Positions 1 through 6,023 of a DNA stretch of 6,023 bases are shown piece by piece (the first letter of the stretch is position 1; each line of letters starts with the position of its first letter). The position numbers were made by a program, and so were the translations under genes. Below the pieces are notes generated by a model that was not told the DNA's origin, ran no database searches, and was given only the letters and a program-made list of their open reading frames with translations. The stretch covers positions 1-6,023 of the forward strand of contig DCVC01000154.1 in the NCBI GenBank assembly GCA_002328625.1. Direction: 5' to 3'. This DNA comes from Bacteroidales bacterium UBA2198. Lineage in GTDB: Bacteria > Bacteroidota > Bacteroidia > Bacteroidales > VadinHA17.

Positions 1-281
1 CCAGCATTGGTATAGAACTCATTTACCCTGTTCTCAAAACGTTTCCTCTTAATACCATAAACATCGCACCCGGCAAGCACTTTCACACCGGGAATCTGAA
101 TAAAACCATTCAGAAGGAACATCGCCTGCCGACCTAAACCAATAAATCCAAGTTTAGTGTCGGTATCTGTACTGCTTTTACATGAAGTTGCAATACGGGG
201 TATCACAACAATACCGGCCATTCCGACAGCGGCAGAACCAAGGAACCGGCGTCTTGACCATAAATTCTTTTGTTCTTTCAT
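1..281 (-). CDS. Gfo/Idh/MocA-type oxidoreductase with Tat leader, N-terminal part only
   Basis: The open frame starts at the ATG at 281-279 and runs off the left edge after 93 codons, so the C-terminal part is missing. Residues 9-15 read SRRRFLG, a twin-arginine motif, followed by a hydrophobic stretch (about 16-31) and Cys34 in the context ATSC, a poor but possible lipobox. From residue 43 a Rossmann fold begins with LGFIGLGRQ (44-52), beta-alpha-beta spacing and Asp73 at the end of strand two, which suits NAD(P) binding. In Gfo/Idh/MocA proteins such an N-terminal domain binds the dinucleotide, and many Bacteroidota members carry Tat leaders. The expected substrate is a sugar or glycoside, but the catalytic domain lies outside the window. 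The residue after RQ is Ala53, where Gly is common. No Shine-Dalgarno is visible; the upstream bases are A-rich. It lies 124 bp downstream of the GntR gene on the same strand, so it could be read through from it. The family is fairly secure; the exact function is unknown. Confidence 0.85.
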   Translation of the reverse strand, partial: MKEQKNLWSRRRFLGSAAVGMAGIVVIPRIATSCKSSTDTDTKLGFIGLGRQAMFLLNGFIQIPGVKVLAGCDVYGIKRKRFENRVNEFYTNA

Positions 282-405
282 AAGCTTTTCTATTTTCAGG
301 TTGATTTAATTGAACCAAATTATACTACGTAAAATATTATGCATTTGAATTTAAAGAGTATAAAAGTAATCTTTTTTCTTAACAATTACACACTTATGCA
401 ACAAA

Positions 406-1122
406 TCAGAATCTGCCGAAGATTGAATATTTCTCTGTATTGCAATAAATAGATGAATAAAGGAATAAACCATTAACACTGGTCTCAATCTTCCTTTCAA
501 GATGAAGCACTGCCACTCCTTTCTTGACCTTCAGAAAACGTCCTGTTTTGGAAGAAGCTGGTATTGCCTTGATCCGCTGTTCACCTCCCTTGATCTCAAT
601 TCCATAGTACTCCCTGAGAATCTGAAAAAGAGATCTGTTTTCAAACTTCCGGGCGGTGATCCGTGGAAGATTGATATTGGCAATAAAACTAATGTCATAA
701 AAAACAGGATCATTGTCAAGAAGCCTTAACCTTTCCATATAAATGCAACCCGACTCTTTTTCAAGCTCCGATAAAGTGAACATGAAATTCTCGGGCCATG
801 GCATAATAAAGGGTTTTACAACTATTCTTGTCTTCAGGTTCCGGTTACCGACAGCCGTAGTTGTCCCTGATACGGAAAGTATCCCGATGTCTCTTGGAAG
901 ATGGTGCACTACGCTGCCCTTCCCCTGATATTTCCTTATATACCCATCGTTTGCAAGCATACTCAAAGCCTGACGGACCGTGGGCCGTGTCATTCCGTAA
1001 AGGTGACACAACTCATTTTCAGAGGGTAGAAGATCACCTTCACTGTAAACACTTTCATCTATATGCTTCCTGAGAATCTCATAAAGCTTCCTGTAACGTG
1101 GTATGATTATGGATAAAGCCAT
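406..1122 (-). CDS. GntR-family transcriptional regulator, HutC/UTRA type
   Basis: This 238-residue protein has the usual length of a HutC-type GntR regulator. Residues about 8-76 form the winged helix-turn-helix: PSENEL (33-38), the recognition helix region MTRPTVRQAL (44-53) and the wing GYIRKYQGKGS (60-70) match the family signature. Residues about 95-235 fit a UTRA domain, including YMERLRLLDNDPVFYDISF and the later stretch SLFQILREYYGIEIKGGEQ. UTRA domains in this family bind small ligands such as sugar phosphates, amino acids or their derivatives, which changes DNA binding. The gene is divergent from the E2/E1 operon, and the region between holds two palindromes with a HutC-like GTnnnnAC core. 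It is therefore probably the local repressor, acting on itself and the operon. The ATG at 1122 is chosen because the family fold begins a few residues later. The effector cannot be named; a metabolite of the adjacent pathway is the natural guess. Confidence 0.93.
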   Translation of the reverse strand: MALSIIIPRYRKLYEILRKHIDESVYSEGDLLPSENELCHLYGMTRPTVRQALSMLANDGYIRKYQGKGSVVHHLPRDIGILSVSGTTTAVGNRNLKTRIVVKPFIMPWPENFMFTLSELEKESGCIYMERLRLLDNDPVFYDISFIANINLPRITARKFENRSLFQILREYYGIEIKGGEQRIKAIPASSKTGRFLKVKKGVAVLHLERKIETSVNGLFLYSSIYCNTEKYSIFGRF

Positions 1123-1157
1123 TTAATCATTAATTTTTTGTAAATATATTATTTTTT

Positions 1158-1173
1158 ACTTGTAAATACAAGT
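1158..1173. promoter_or_regulatory. Operator site 1, perfect 16-bp palindrome
   Basis: ACTTGTA-AA-TACAAGT is a perfect 7-bp inverted repeat with a 2-bp centre. Its core GTAAATAC differs in one position from the HutC-subfamily consensus GTMTAKAC known for GntR regulators. It lies 36 bp upstream of the GntR start codon and overlaps a possible -7 box of that gene, so autorepression is plausible. Binding by the adjacent regulator is inferred from position and core. Confidence 0.75.
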
Positions 1174-1176
1174 TTA
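1169..1176 (-). promoter_or_regulatory. Possible -7 box for the GntR gene
   Basis: On the minus strand these bases read TAAACTTG, seven of eight positions of the Bacteroidota -7 consensus TAnnTTTG. They overlap operator site 1, as expected for an autorepressed gene. No convincing -33 TTTG is seen about 20 bp upstream, so this is weakly supported. Confidence 0.22.
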
Positions 1177-1195
1177 AATAATTATTTTTGTATTC

Positions 1196-1227
1196 TTTGA
1201 ATATTAGGAATTTCAATTATAACTTTA
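1196..1227 (+). promoter_or_regulatory. Candidate Bacteroidota-type promoter for the E2/E1 operon
   Basis: TTTG at 1196-1199 and TAACTTTA at 1220-1227 (one mismatch to TAnnTTTG) are separated by 20 bp, close to the spacing of the -33/-7 promoters known in Bacteroides. Transcription would begin near 1234, giving a leader of roughly 80 nt. Operator site 2 would then lie just downstream of the start point, and site 1 upstream of the promoter. Such short motifs arise easily in A/T-rich DNA, so confidence is modest. Confidence 0.38.
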
Positions 1228-1241
1228 ATGTCTTTAGCTTT

Positions 1242-1257
1242 ACTTATAATTACAAGT
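1242..1257. promoter_or_regulatory. Operator site 2, 16-bp palindrome with one mismatch
   Basis: ACTTATA-AT-TACAAGT repeats the architecture of site 1: the right arm is identical and the left arm differs by one base (A for G). It lies 54 bp before the E2 start codon and just past the candidate plus-strand promoter, where a bound repressor could block initiation or elongation. It starts exactly 84 bp after site 1, about eight helical turns. I saw no other copy in the window outside this intergenic region. Confidence 0.7.
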
Positions 1258-1287
1258 CAACAATATATTAAATAAAATGATTGTCCA

Positions 1288-1303
1288 AAATAACCAAATA
1301 ACC
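1288..1303 (+). repeat. Tandem AAATAACC duplication in the E2 leader
   Basis: Two exact copies of AAATAACC lie end to end, finishing 8 bp before the ATG at 1312 and followed by AAAACACA. This occupies the position of a ribosome binding site, yet no purine-rich Shine-Dalgarno is present. The leader is A-rich and G-poor, so probably unstructured, as is common for Bacteroidota genes. The repeat may have no function of its own. Confidence 0.6.
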
Positions 1304-1311
1304 AAAACACA

Positions 1312-2544
1312 ATGGCAATTCCTGTTAAAATGCCAAGGCAGGGGCAGTCGGTTGAAACCTGCATAATAACAAAATGGTTCAAACAGAAAGGAGATACGGT
1401 AAAAGCCGGAGACATAATCTTTTCTTATGAAACAGACAAGGCAGCATTTGATATGGAATCACCGGCCGACGGGACACTATTAGATGTCATGTATATTGAA
1501 GGAGCGGAAGTTCCGGTTCTTTACGATGTTGCATTTATAGGTTCTCCCGGAGAAATTATTGATAAAACCATAACCGGGAAATCACCTCTGCCGGAAGCTG
1601 GCAAACCTCCGGAAAAAAAAGAAACCGGGCCGGCACCGGCGACCTCTGTTGAAGATTCGCATGCCAGAGCAGGAAATGATAGTTTAAGAAAAAGGATCTC
1701 ACCAAGAGCCAGGCGATTTGCACTGAAAAAAGGATTGGATTACCATGACATTTCCGGATCGGGACCAAACGGAAGAATAATCTGCCGCGACATTGAACAG
1801 GCTCTCTCTGGAGAAAGGTTTCAGATAGAGGCATCTCAGGAACAAGGAATTGAATTCACCGAACAGCCGCTGACAAATGTCCGGAAATTAATTGCAAGAG
1901 CAATGCTGGCATCATTGCAAAGGTCAGCTCAGCTCACACATCATATGAGTGCAGATGTCCGTCAAATACTTGAAACAAGACGCAAAATCAAAGAAGGCAT
2001 CACAGGGGGAACAGAAAGCGAGGATATCACACTTAACGATATGATATGCTGGTGCGTTATAGGAGCCCTCGGTAAATTCCCTGAGCTAAACAGCCATTTC
2101 CTCGATGACAGGATAAAAACCTTTAACAGAGTCCACCTTGGCATTGCGGTGGAAACTCCCAGGGGACTCATGGTACCTGTTGTTAAAAATGCAGACCAGA
2201 TGAATCTTGCTGAACTTTCTCAGGAATTAAGAAAGGTCGCGGAAGCCTGCAGAAGAGGGAACATTAATCCTGAACTGATTCAAAGCACGGCGGCTTCCTT
2301 TACCGTAACAAATCTTGGCAGCTATGGAGTGGAAATGTTCACTCCTGTGATAAACCTGCCCCAGGTAGCAATTCTTGGCGTATGCACAATAATTAACAGG
2401 CCTGCTGATATGGGCAATAATATATTCGGATTTGTTCCTTATATAGGCTTGTCACTTACATACGACCACAGGGCTGTTGACGGGGGCCCTGCAACACTTT
2501 TCCTTAAAGAGATAAAGAAGCAGATAGAAGAATTCAGTTATTAA
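1312..2544 (+). CDS. E2 dihydrolipoamide acyltransferase of a 2-oxoacid dehydrogenase complex
   Basis: This 410-residue protein has the full E2 order. A single N-terminal lipoyl domain (about 2-77) carries the lipoylated lysine as Lys43 in YETDKAAFD. A Pro/Ala/Lys-rich linker (about 85-125) follows, then a peripheral subunit-binding domain (about 127-166, RISPRARRFA ... GSGPNGRI) that docks E1 or E3. The catalytic acyltransferase domain (about 185-410) ends with the active-site motif HRAVDG, His386 and Asp390. The enzyme moves the acyl group made by E1 from lipoate to CoA in the cytoplasm. The E1 gene starts 12 bp after its stop, so the two are surely co-expressed partners. The subtype (pyruvate, acetoin or branched-chain) is not clear from the motifs. 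An ATG at 1277 is out of frame; the start at 1312 gives the canonical lipoyl-domain N-terminus. All catalytic residues expected are present. Confidence 0.95.
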   Translation: MAIPVKMPRQGQSVETCIITKWFKQKGDTVKAGDIIFSYETDKAAFDMESPADGTLLDVMYIEGAEVPVLYDVAFIGSPGEIIDKTITGKSPLPEAGKPPEKKETGPAPATSVEDSHARAGNDSLRKRISPRARRFALKKGLDYHDISGSGPNGRIICRDIEQALSGERFQIEASQEQGIEFTEQPLTNVRKLIARAMLASLQRSAQLTHHMSADVRQILETRRKIKEGITGGTESEDITLNDMICWCVIGALGKFPELNSHFLDDRIKTFNRVHLGIAVETPRGLMVPVVKNADQMNLAELSQELRKVAEACRRGNINPELIQSTAASFTVTNLGSYGVEMFTPVINLPQVAILGVCTIINRPADMGNNIFGFVPYIGLSLTYDHRAVDGGPATLFLKEIKKQIEEFSY

Positions 2545-2556
2545 GATATATATAAT

Positions 2557-5025
2557 ATGCCAAAAAATCAGAACATTGATCCGCGGGAGGTTCGCAAACC
2601 TCAATTCATTGAGTTCGGCAGTATCCCTGTAAATCAGTACAATAAAACAATTGAGGAAGAAAAAAAGAACTTCAGCAATGAAGAGCTTATAAGAATATAC
2701 CATGATATGGTAATAATAAGGGAGTTTGAAACAATGTTGAACCTTATAAAGACCACAAATGAATATAAAGGGATCCCTTATAATCATCCGGGGCCGGCCC
2801 ACCTCTCAATAGGGCAGGAAGCTTCAGCCGTAGGAATGGCATATATTCTTGGCGTTGAAGACTATATTTTCGGATCACATCGGAGTCATGGAGAGATACT
2901 TGCCAAGGGACTCTCTGCGATACAAAAACTTGACGATGAGGCTCTCTATTCGATAATGAGAAACTACTTCGAAGGTTCTGCTTTAAAAGTTGTCGAAAAA
3001 GGATTCAGCGGAACGGTCAAAGAGCTTGCTATACATTTTCTTTTATATGGTGCACTGGCTGAAATATTTGCCAGGGAGAATGGGTTCAATAAGGGATTGG
3101 GCGGTTCGATGCATGCTTTTTTCACTCCGTTTGGCATCTATCCAAATAACGCAATAGTTGGCGGTTCGGGTGACATCTCAGTGGGCGCTGCACTCTATAA
3201 AAAGATAAACAAAAAACCAGGCATTGTGGTATGTAATATTGGCGATGCATCTATGGGCTGCGGACCTGTATGGGAAGGCATCTCGTTTGCCACAATGGAT
3301 CAGTACAGAACTTTGTGGGAAGGAGATTATCAAGGAGGTCTGCCGCTTATCTTCAATTTTATGAACAACCTCTATGGTATGGGCGGGCAGACGATGGGGG
3401 AGACGATGGGATATGGTATACTGGCCCGTGTAGGAGCCGGAGTAAACCCCGAAATGATGCATGCTGAAAGGATAGACGGGTATAATCCCCTGGCTGTCAT
3501 AGATGCTTTCAGGCGTAAAAAGAAGATCCTCCTGGAGAAAAAAGGGCCTGTATTACTGGATACTCTTACTTACAGGATCAGTGGTCACTCCCCTTCCGAT
3601 GCTTCTTCGTACAGATCAAAAGAAGAAATCGAAGCATGGCAGAGAGAAGATTCTATTATCTCTTTCGGAGACACTCTCGTTAATGCCGGTATTGCAGAAT
3701 CTTACAGGCTCGAAGAAATAGGCAATGAAACAGCTGATATTCTGATGAATATACTTAAACTCACAATAGACGATGAAGTATCTCCCCGGCTGAACCTGCA
3801 AAACGATCCTGACGCTATAGGAAAAATGATGTTTTCGAATGACTCATCTGAAAGGATGGATGAAAGGATACCGGAAGTACTTATTCCTCTTGAAGAGAAT
3901 CCAAGGGTTAAATCAATAAAAAACAAAGCAAGGTTTCATCTTGACAAAGAAGGCAAAGCGGTCTCAAAAGCCAGGCTGTTCCAGTTACGCGACGGCATCT
4001 TTGAGGCTATAATAGACCGCTTCTACAAAGATCCGGCCCTTGCAGCATGGGGGGAAGAGAATCGCGACTGGGGGGGAGCGTTTGCTGTTTACCGCGGGCT
4101 GACAGAGGCCCTGCCATATCACAGACTCTTCAATTCACCGATATCGGAAGGGGCAATTGTCGGAACCGCGATCGGTTATGGCATGTGCGGCGGGCGAGTT
4201 GTTGCAGAGATCATGTACTGTGATTTCCTGGGCCGGTCGGGTGATGAGGTATTTAACCAGCTGCCCAAATGGCAGGCTATGAGCGGCAACATTATTAAAA
4301 TGCCTGTAGTAATCAGGGTATCAGTGGGATCGAAATATGGCGCACAACATTCACAGGACTGGTCGTCGCTAGTGGCTCACATCCCCGGATTGAAGGTTGT
4401 TTTTCCCGCCACTCCCTATGATGCCAAGGGATTGATGAACAGCGCATTGCAGGGCACAGATCCTGTTATTTTCTTTGAAAGCCAGAGAATCTACGACATA
4501 GGTGAAATGTTTCATAAAGAAGGTGTTCCTGAAGATTATTACGAGATCCCGTTTGGTGAACCCGATATTAAAAGAAAAGGAGAAGATATAACAATCCTCT
4601 CCATAGGAGCAACTTTATACCCTGTCATAAAAGCAGCTGATACTCTTCAGAAGAATTATGGATTAAGTGCAGAGATAATTGATGCCCGTTCACTGGTCCC
4701 GTTTAATTACGAACCTGTAGTCCAATCTGTAAAAAAGACCGGAAGAATTGTCCTGGCAAGTGATGCCTCATCGAGGGGTTCATTCCTGAAAGAGATGGCC
4801 CAGACAATCACTGAACTTGCATTTGACGATCTTGATGCTCCGCCAGTCACTATAGGTTCCCGTAACTGGATAACCCCGGCCTATGAGATGGAGCAGTTTT
4901 TCTTCCCTCAGCCACACTGGATAATTGATGCAATACATGAGAAGATTTTGCCTCTTAAGGGGCACCAGCCCATGTGTGATTTTTCATCAGGAAAATTATT
5001 GCTCCTTAACAGTGAAGGAGTATAG
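2557..5025 (+). CDS. Fused E1 alpha-beta thiamine-diphosphate 2-oxoacid dehydrogenase
   Basis: This 822-residue protein joins both E1 subunits. The alpha half (about 40-400) has SHRSHG (107-112), GLGGSMH (180-186), the thiamine-diphosphate/Mg motif starting GDASMG (229-234) and ending MNN (269-271), and YRISGHSPSD (339-348). The beta half (about 470-810) has PISEG with the likely cofactor-activating Glu531, YGAQHSQDW with His598, and a transketolase C-terminal domain from about 672. E1 decarboxylates a 2-oxoacid or acetoin-like substrate and transfers the acyl group to the E2 lipoate. The HRxHG context resembles pyruvate and acetoin E1 alpha more than the YREAG-type branched-chain enzymes; this is only suggestive. 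Separate subunits add to about 680-700 residues, so this fusion is roughly 120-140 longer: an N-terminal extension, about 30 extra before GLGGSMH, about 13 inside the cofactor motif, and a linker near 400-470. The usual GDG is GDA here. No E3 gene is present in the window. Confidence 0.93.
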   Translation: MPKNQNIDPREVRKPQFIEFGSIPVNQYNKTIEEEKKNFSNEELIRIYHDMVIIREFETMLNLIKTTNEYKGIPYNHPGPAHLSIGQEASAVGMAYILGVEDYIFGSHRSHGEILAKGLSAIQKLDDEALYSIMRNYFEGSALKVVEKGFSGTVKELAIHFLLYGALAEIFARENGFNKGLGGSMHAFFTPFGIYPNNAIVGGSGDISVGAALYKKINKKPGIVVCNIGDASMGCGPVWEGISFATMDQYRTLWEGDYQGGLPLIFNFMNNLYGMGGQTMGETMGYGILARVGAGVNPEMMHAERIDGYNPLAVIDAFRRKKKILLEKKGPVLLDTLTYRISGHSPSDASSYRSKEEIEAWQREDSIISFGDTLVNAGIAESYRLEEIGNETADILMNILKLTIDDEVSPRLNLQNDPDAIGKMMFSNDSSERMDERIPEVLIPLEENPRVKSIKNKARFHLDKEGKAVSKARLFQLRDGIFEAIIDRFYKDPALAAWGEENRDWGGAFAVYRGLTEALPYHRLFNSPISEGAIVGTAIGYGMCGGRVVAEIMYCDFLGRSGDEVFNQLPKWQAMSGNIIKMPVVIRVSVGSKYGAQHSQDWSSLVAHIPGLKVVFPATPYDAKGLMNSALQGTDPVIFFESQRIYDIGEMFHKEGVPEDYYEIPFGEPDIKRKGEDITILSIGATLYPVIKAADTLQKNYGLSAEIIDARSLVPFNYEPVVQSVKKTGRIVLASDASSRGSFLKEMAQTITELAFDDLDAPPVTIGSRNWITPAYEMEQFFFPQPHWIIDAIHEKILPLKGHQPMCDFSSGKLLLLNSEGV

Positions 5026-5035
5026 TTGTTGTATG

Positions 5036-5058
5036 GAGAAGGAGTCTGGGTCCTTTTT
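5036..5058 (+). terminator. Weak terminator-like hairpin between E1 and the HAD gene
   Basis: AAGGA (5039-5043) pairs with TCCTT (5051-5055) around a 7-nt loop, and the stem can be extended by G-U and A-U pairs into the following T-run (5054-5058). It sits 14 bp after the E1 stop. The stem is short and the T-run is partly used in pairing, so it would at most attenuate transcription into the HAD and aldolase genes. It may be chance. Confidence 0.3.
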
Positions 5059-5086
5059 GATATATTTACATTGCAAATGAATAAAA

Positions 5087-5872
5087 ATGGAAGACATAGT
5101 TGAAAAAATAAGAGAAAAATCTGGCTTTATAATTGACATGGATGGTGTTATCTATCATGGTAACAAACTCCTCCCGGGGGTTAACGATTTCCTGAACTGG
5201 CTTGAAGAGTCAGGAAAAAAATACCTCTTTCTTACTAATGCCAGCCAGCGGACACCTAAAGAATTACAGGAAAAACTTAAGCGACTTGGCATAAACGTTG
5301 AGGAAGATCACTTTTACACAAGTGCACTGGCTACTGCAAGCTTCCTCGCCAGTCAGAAACCTGACGGGAGCGCTTTTATTATAGGTGATGCAGGTTTGAT
5401 ACATGCTCTATACAGTATTGGCTATACCATAAACAATGTGAATCCCGATTATGTTGTTGTTGGAGATACAGACACTTATAACTTTGAGAAGATCGAGACA
5501 GCTGTTAACATGGTACTTAAAGGCTCCAGACTGATTGGCACCAATCCTGATGTGAGCGGTCCGGCCGAGGATGGCATCACTCCCTCAACTAAAGCTCTTA
5601 TCGCTCCAATTGAAATAGCATCAGGTAAAGAAGCCTATTTTGTAGGAAAACCAAATCCTCTTATGATGCGTATTGCCCTGAAAAAGCTTGGAGTGAAAAG
5701 AGAAGATGCAATAGTAATAGGTGATCGTATGGATACGGATGTTCGTTGCGGTCTGGAATCGGAAATAGATACACTTCTGGTTTTAAGCGGCATTACCGAC
5801 CGTAATGGCATTGACAGGTTTCCTTACAGACCCAGGTATGTCCTTAATGGCGTTATTGACCTGGTAGATTGA
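5087..5872 (+). CDS. HAD-superfamily phosphatase, subclass IIA (NagD/phosphoglycolate-phosphatase-like)
   Basis: All four HAD motifs are visible in this 261-residue protein, the usual length for the NagD-like IIA group. Motif I is DMDGV with nucleophile Asp17 and general acid Asp19. Motif II is LTNAS with Thr50. Motif III lysine is Lys188 in GKPNP. Motif IV is GDRMDTD with metal ligands Asp213 and Asp218. Between motifs II and III lies the large alpha/beta cap typical of type IIA (about 75-180), which sets substrate choice. Family members dephosphorylate nucleotides, phosphoglycolate, p-nitrophenyl phosphate or sugar phosphates in the cytoplasm; the substrate here is unknown. Position between the E1 gene (61 bp) and an aldolase gene (7 bp) suggests a phosphorylated intermediate or by-product of the same pathway. 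The ATG at 5087 places motif I at the normal distance; an ATG at 5077 is out of frame and stops after eight codons. No signal peptide is seen. Confidence 0.92.
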   Translation: MEDIVEKIREKSGFIIDMDGVIYHGNKLLPGVNDFLNWLEESGKKYLFLTNASQRTPKELQEKLKRLGINVEEDHFYTSALATASFLASQKPDGSAFIIGDAGLIHALYSIGYTINNVNPDYVVVGDTDTYNFEKIETAVNMVLKGSRLIGTNPDVSGPAEDGITPSTKALIAPIEIASGKEAYFVGKPNPLMMRIALKKLGVKREDAIVIGDRMDTDVRCGLESEIDTLLVLSGITDRNGIDRFPYRPRYVLNGVIDLVD

Positions 5873-5879
5873 TATCCAG

Positions 5880-6023
5880 ATGAGCAGTGAAGAAACATAT
5901 AAGAAGGAACGCAAAGAGGTTGCCAGGTTCTTGAGACGACTTTATAAGCTGGGCCTTACAACTACCTCGGGAGGGAACATCAGTCAACGTATCTCTGACG
6001 ATATTATTCTGATCACACCCTCA
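5880..6023 (+). CDS. Class II aldolase/adducin-family protein, N-terminal fragment
   Basis: An open frame begins at the ATG at 5880, 7 bp after the HAD stop, and runs off the right edge after 48 codons. Residues 22-37 (YKLGLTTTSGGNISQR) and 44-48 (ITPS) match the N-terminal phosphate-binding parts of the L-fuculose-1-phosphate aldolase family, with Asn33 at the position of the conserved Asn in SGGN. Members are zinc-dependent aldolases (fuculose-, rhamnulose- or deoxyribulose-type phosphates), ribulose-phosphate epimerases or oxo-tetronate-phosphate decarboxylases. The zinc-binding histidines and catalytic acid lie beyond the window, so which reaction it performs cannot be judged. Tight spacing to the HAD gene indicates the same transcript. 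The start is supported by the usual helix (about 6-24) before the GGN loop. No Shine-Dalgarno is present. Confidence 0.85.
   Translation, partial: MSSEETYKKERKEVARFLRRLYKLGLTTTSGGNISQRISDDIILITPS

Noticed and set aside
315..330. TATAATTTG on the minus strand as a -7 box for the oxidoreductase gene
   Set aside because: It has three instead of two bases between TA and TTTG, and no TTTG or TTG is found at a -33 distance.
362..375. AAAAG/CTTTT hairpin between the GntR and oxidoreductase genes as a terminator
   Set aside because: The stem is five almost pure A/T pairs with a 4-nt loop and no T-run following on the minus strand, so it is unlikely to terminate transcription.
502..1073. Plus-strand and minus-strand short open frames overlapping the GntR gene
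   Set aside because: They lie in other frames of a gene with a clear family match, and their translations show no recognisable domain.
1277..1311. Upstream ATG at 1277 as the E2 start
   Set aside because: It is 35 bp upstream and out of frame with the lipoyl domain, and the ATG at 1312 gives the canonical E2 N-terminus.
2452..2802. 116-codon minus-strand frame across the E2/E1 junction
   Set aside because: It overlaps the E2 catalytic motif and the E1 start on the opposite strand, and its translation is a low-complexity hydrophobic shadow without family features.
1..6023. CRISPR array, tRNA, rRNA, insertion sequence or phage genes
   Set aside because: No regularly spaced repeats, tRNA-like cloverleaf, transposase motif or terminal inverted repeats were seen; nearly all DNA is accounted for by the metabolic genes and one divergent promoter region.

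Overview
The window most likely comes from a member of the Bacteroidota. Start codons are preceded by A/T-rich stretches rather than Shine-Dalgarno sequences, and the intergenic DNA is very A/T-rich. Promoter-like elements resemble the -33 TTTG / -7 TAnnTTTG type of that phylum. A Gfo/Idh/MocA oxidoreductase with a Tat leader, next to sugar-type genes, is also typical there. This is inference from style, not a taxonomic match.

Layout. Positions 1-281 (minus) hold the N-terminal part of an exported, Tat-dependent Gfo/Idh/MocA-type oxidoreductase that runs off the left edge. Positions 406-1122 (minus) encode a GntR/HutC-type repressor with a UTRA ligand-binding domain. A 189-bp A/T-rich divergent intergenic region (1123-1311) holds two near-identical 16-bp palindromes, ACTTGTA-N2-TACAAGT (perfect) and ACTTATA-N2-TACAAGT. 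Their identical frames lie 84 bp apart, and they are probably the repressor's operators.

To the right, all on the plus strand, lie an E2 dihydrolipoamide acyltransferase (1312-2544), an unusually long fused E1 alpha-beta thiamine-diphosphate 2-oxoacid dehydrogenase (2557-5025), a NagD-type HAD phosphatase (5087-5872) and the first 48 codons of a class II aldolase/adducin-family protein (5880 to the right edge). Spacing is 12, 61 and 7 bp, so this looks like one operon. A weak terminator-like hairpin sits in the 61-bp gap.

How they may work together. A UTRA ligand, perhaps a sugar phosphate or acid, would release the GntR protein from the two palindromes. That would induce a dedicated 2-oxoacid dehydrogenase lacking its own E3 within the window, plus a phosphatase and an aldolase. 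An aldolase and phosphatase beside an E1/E2 pair suggest breakdown of a sugar or sugar-acid phosphate, with oxidation of a 2-oxoacid or acetoin-like fragment to an acyl-CoA. The substrate cannot be read from the sequence. The two most noteworthy points are this gene combination under a visible paired operator, and the E1 fusion with insertions, one of them inside the thiamine-diphosphate motif, where GDG is GDA.
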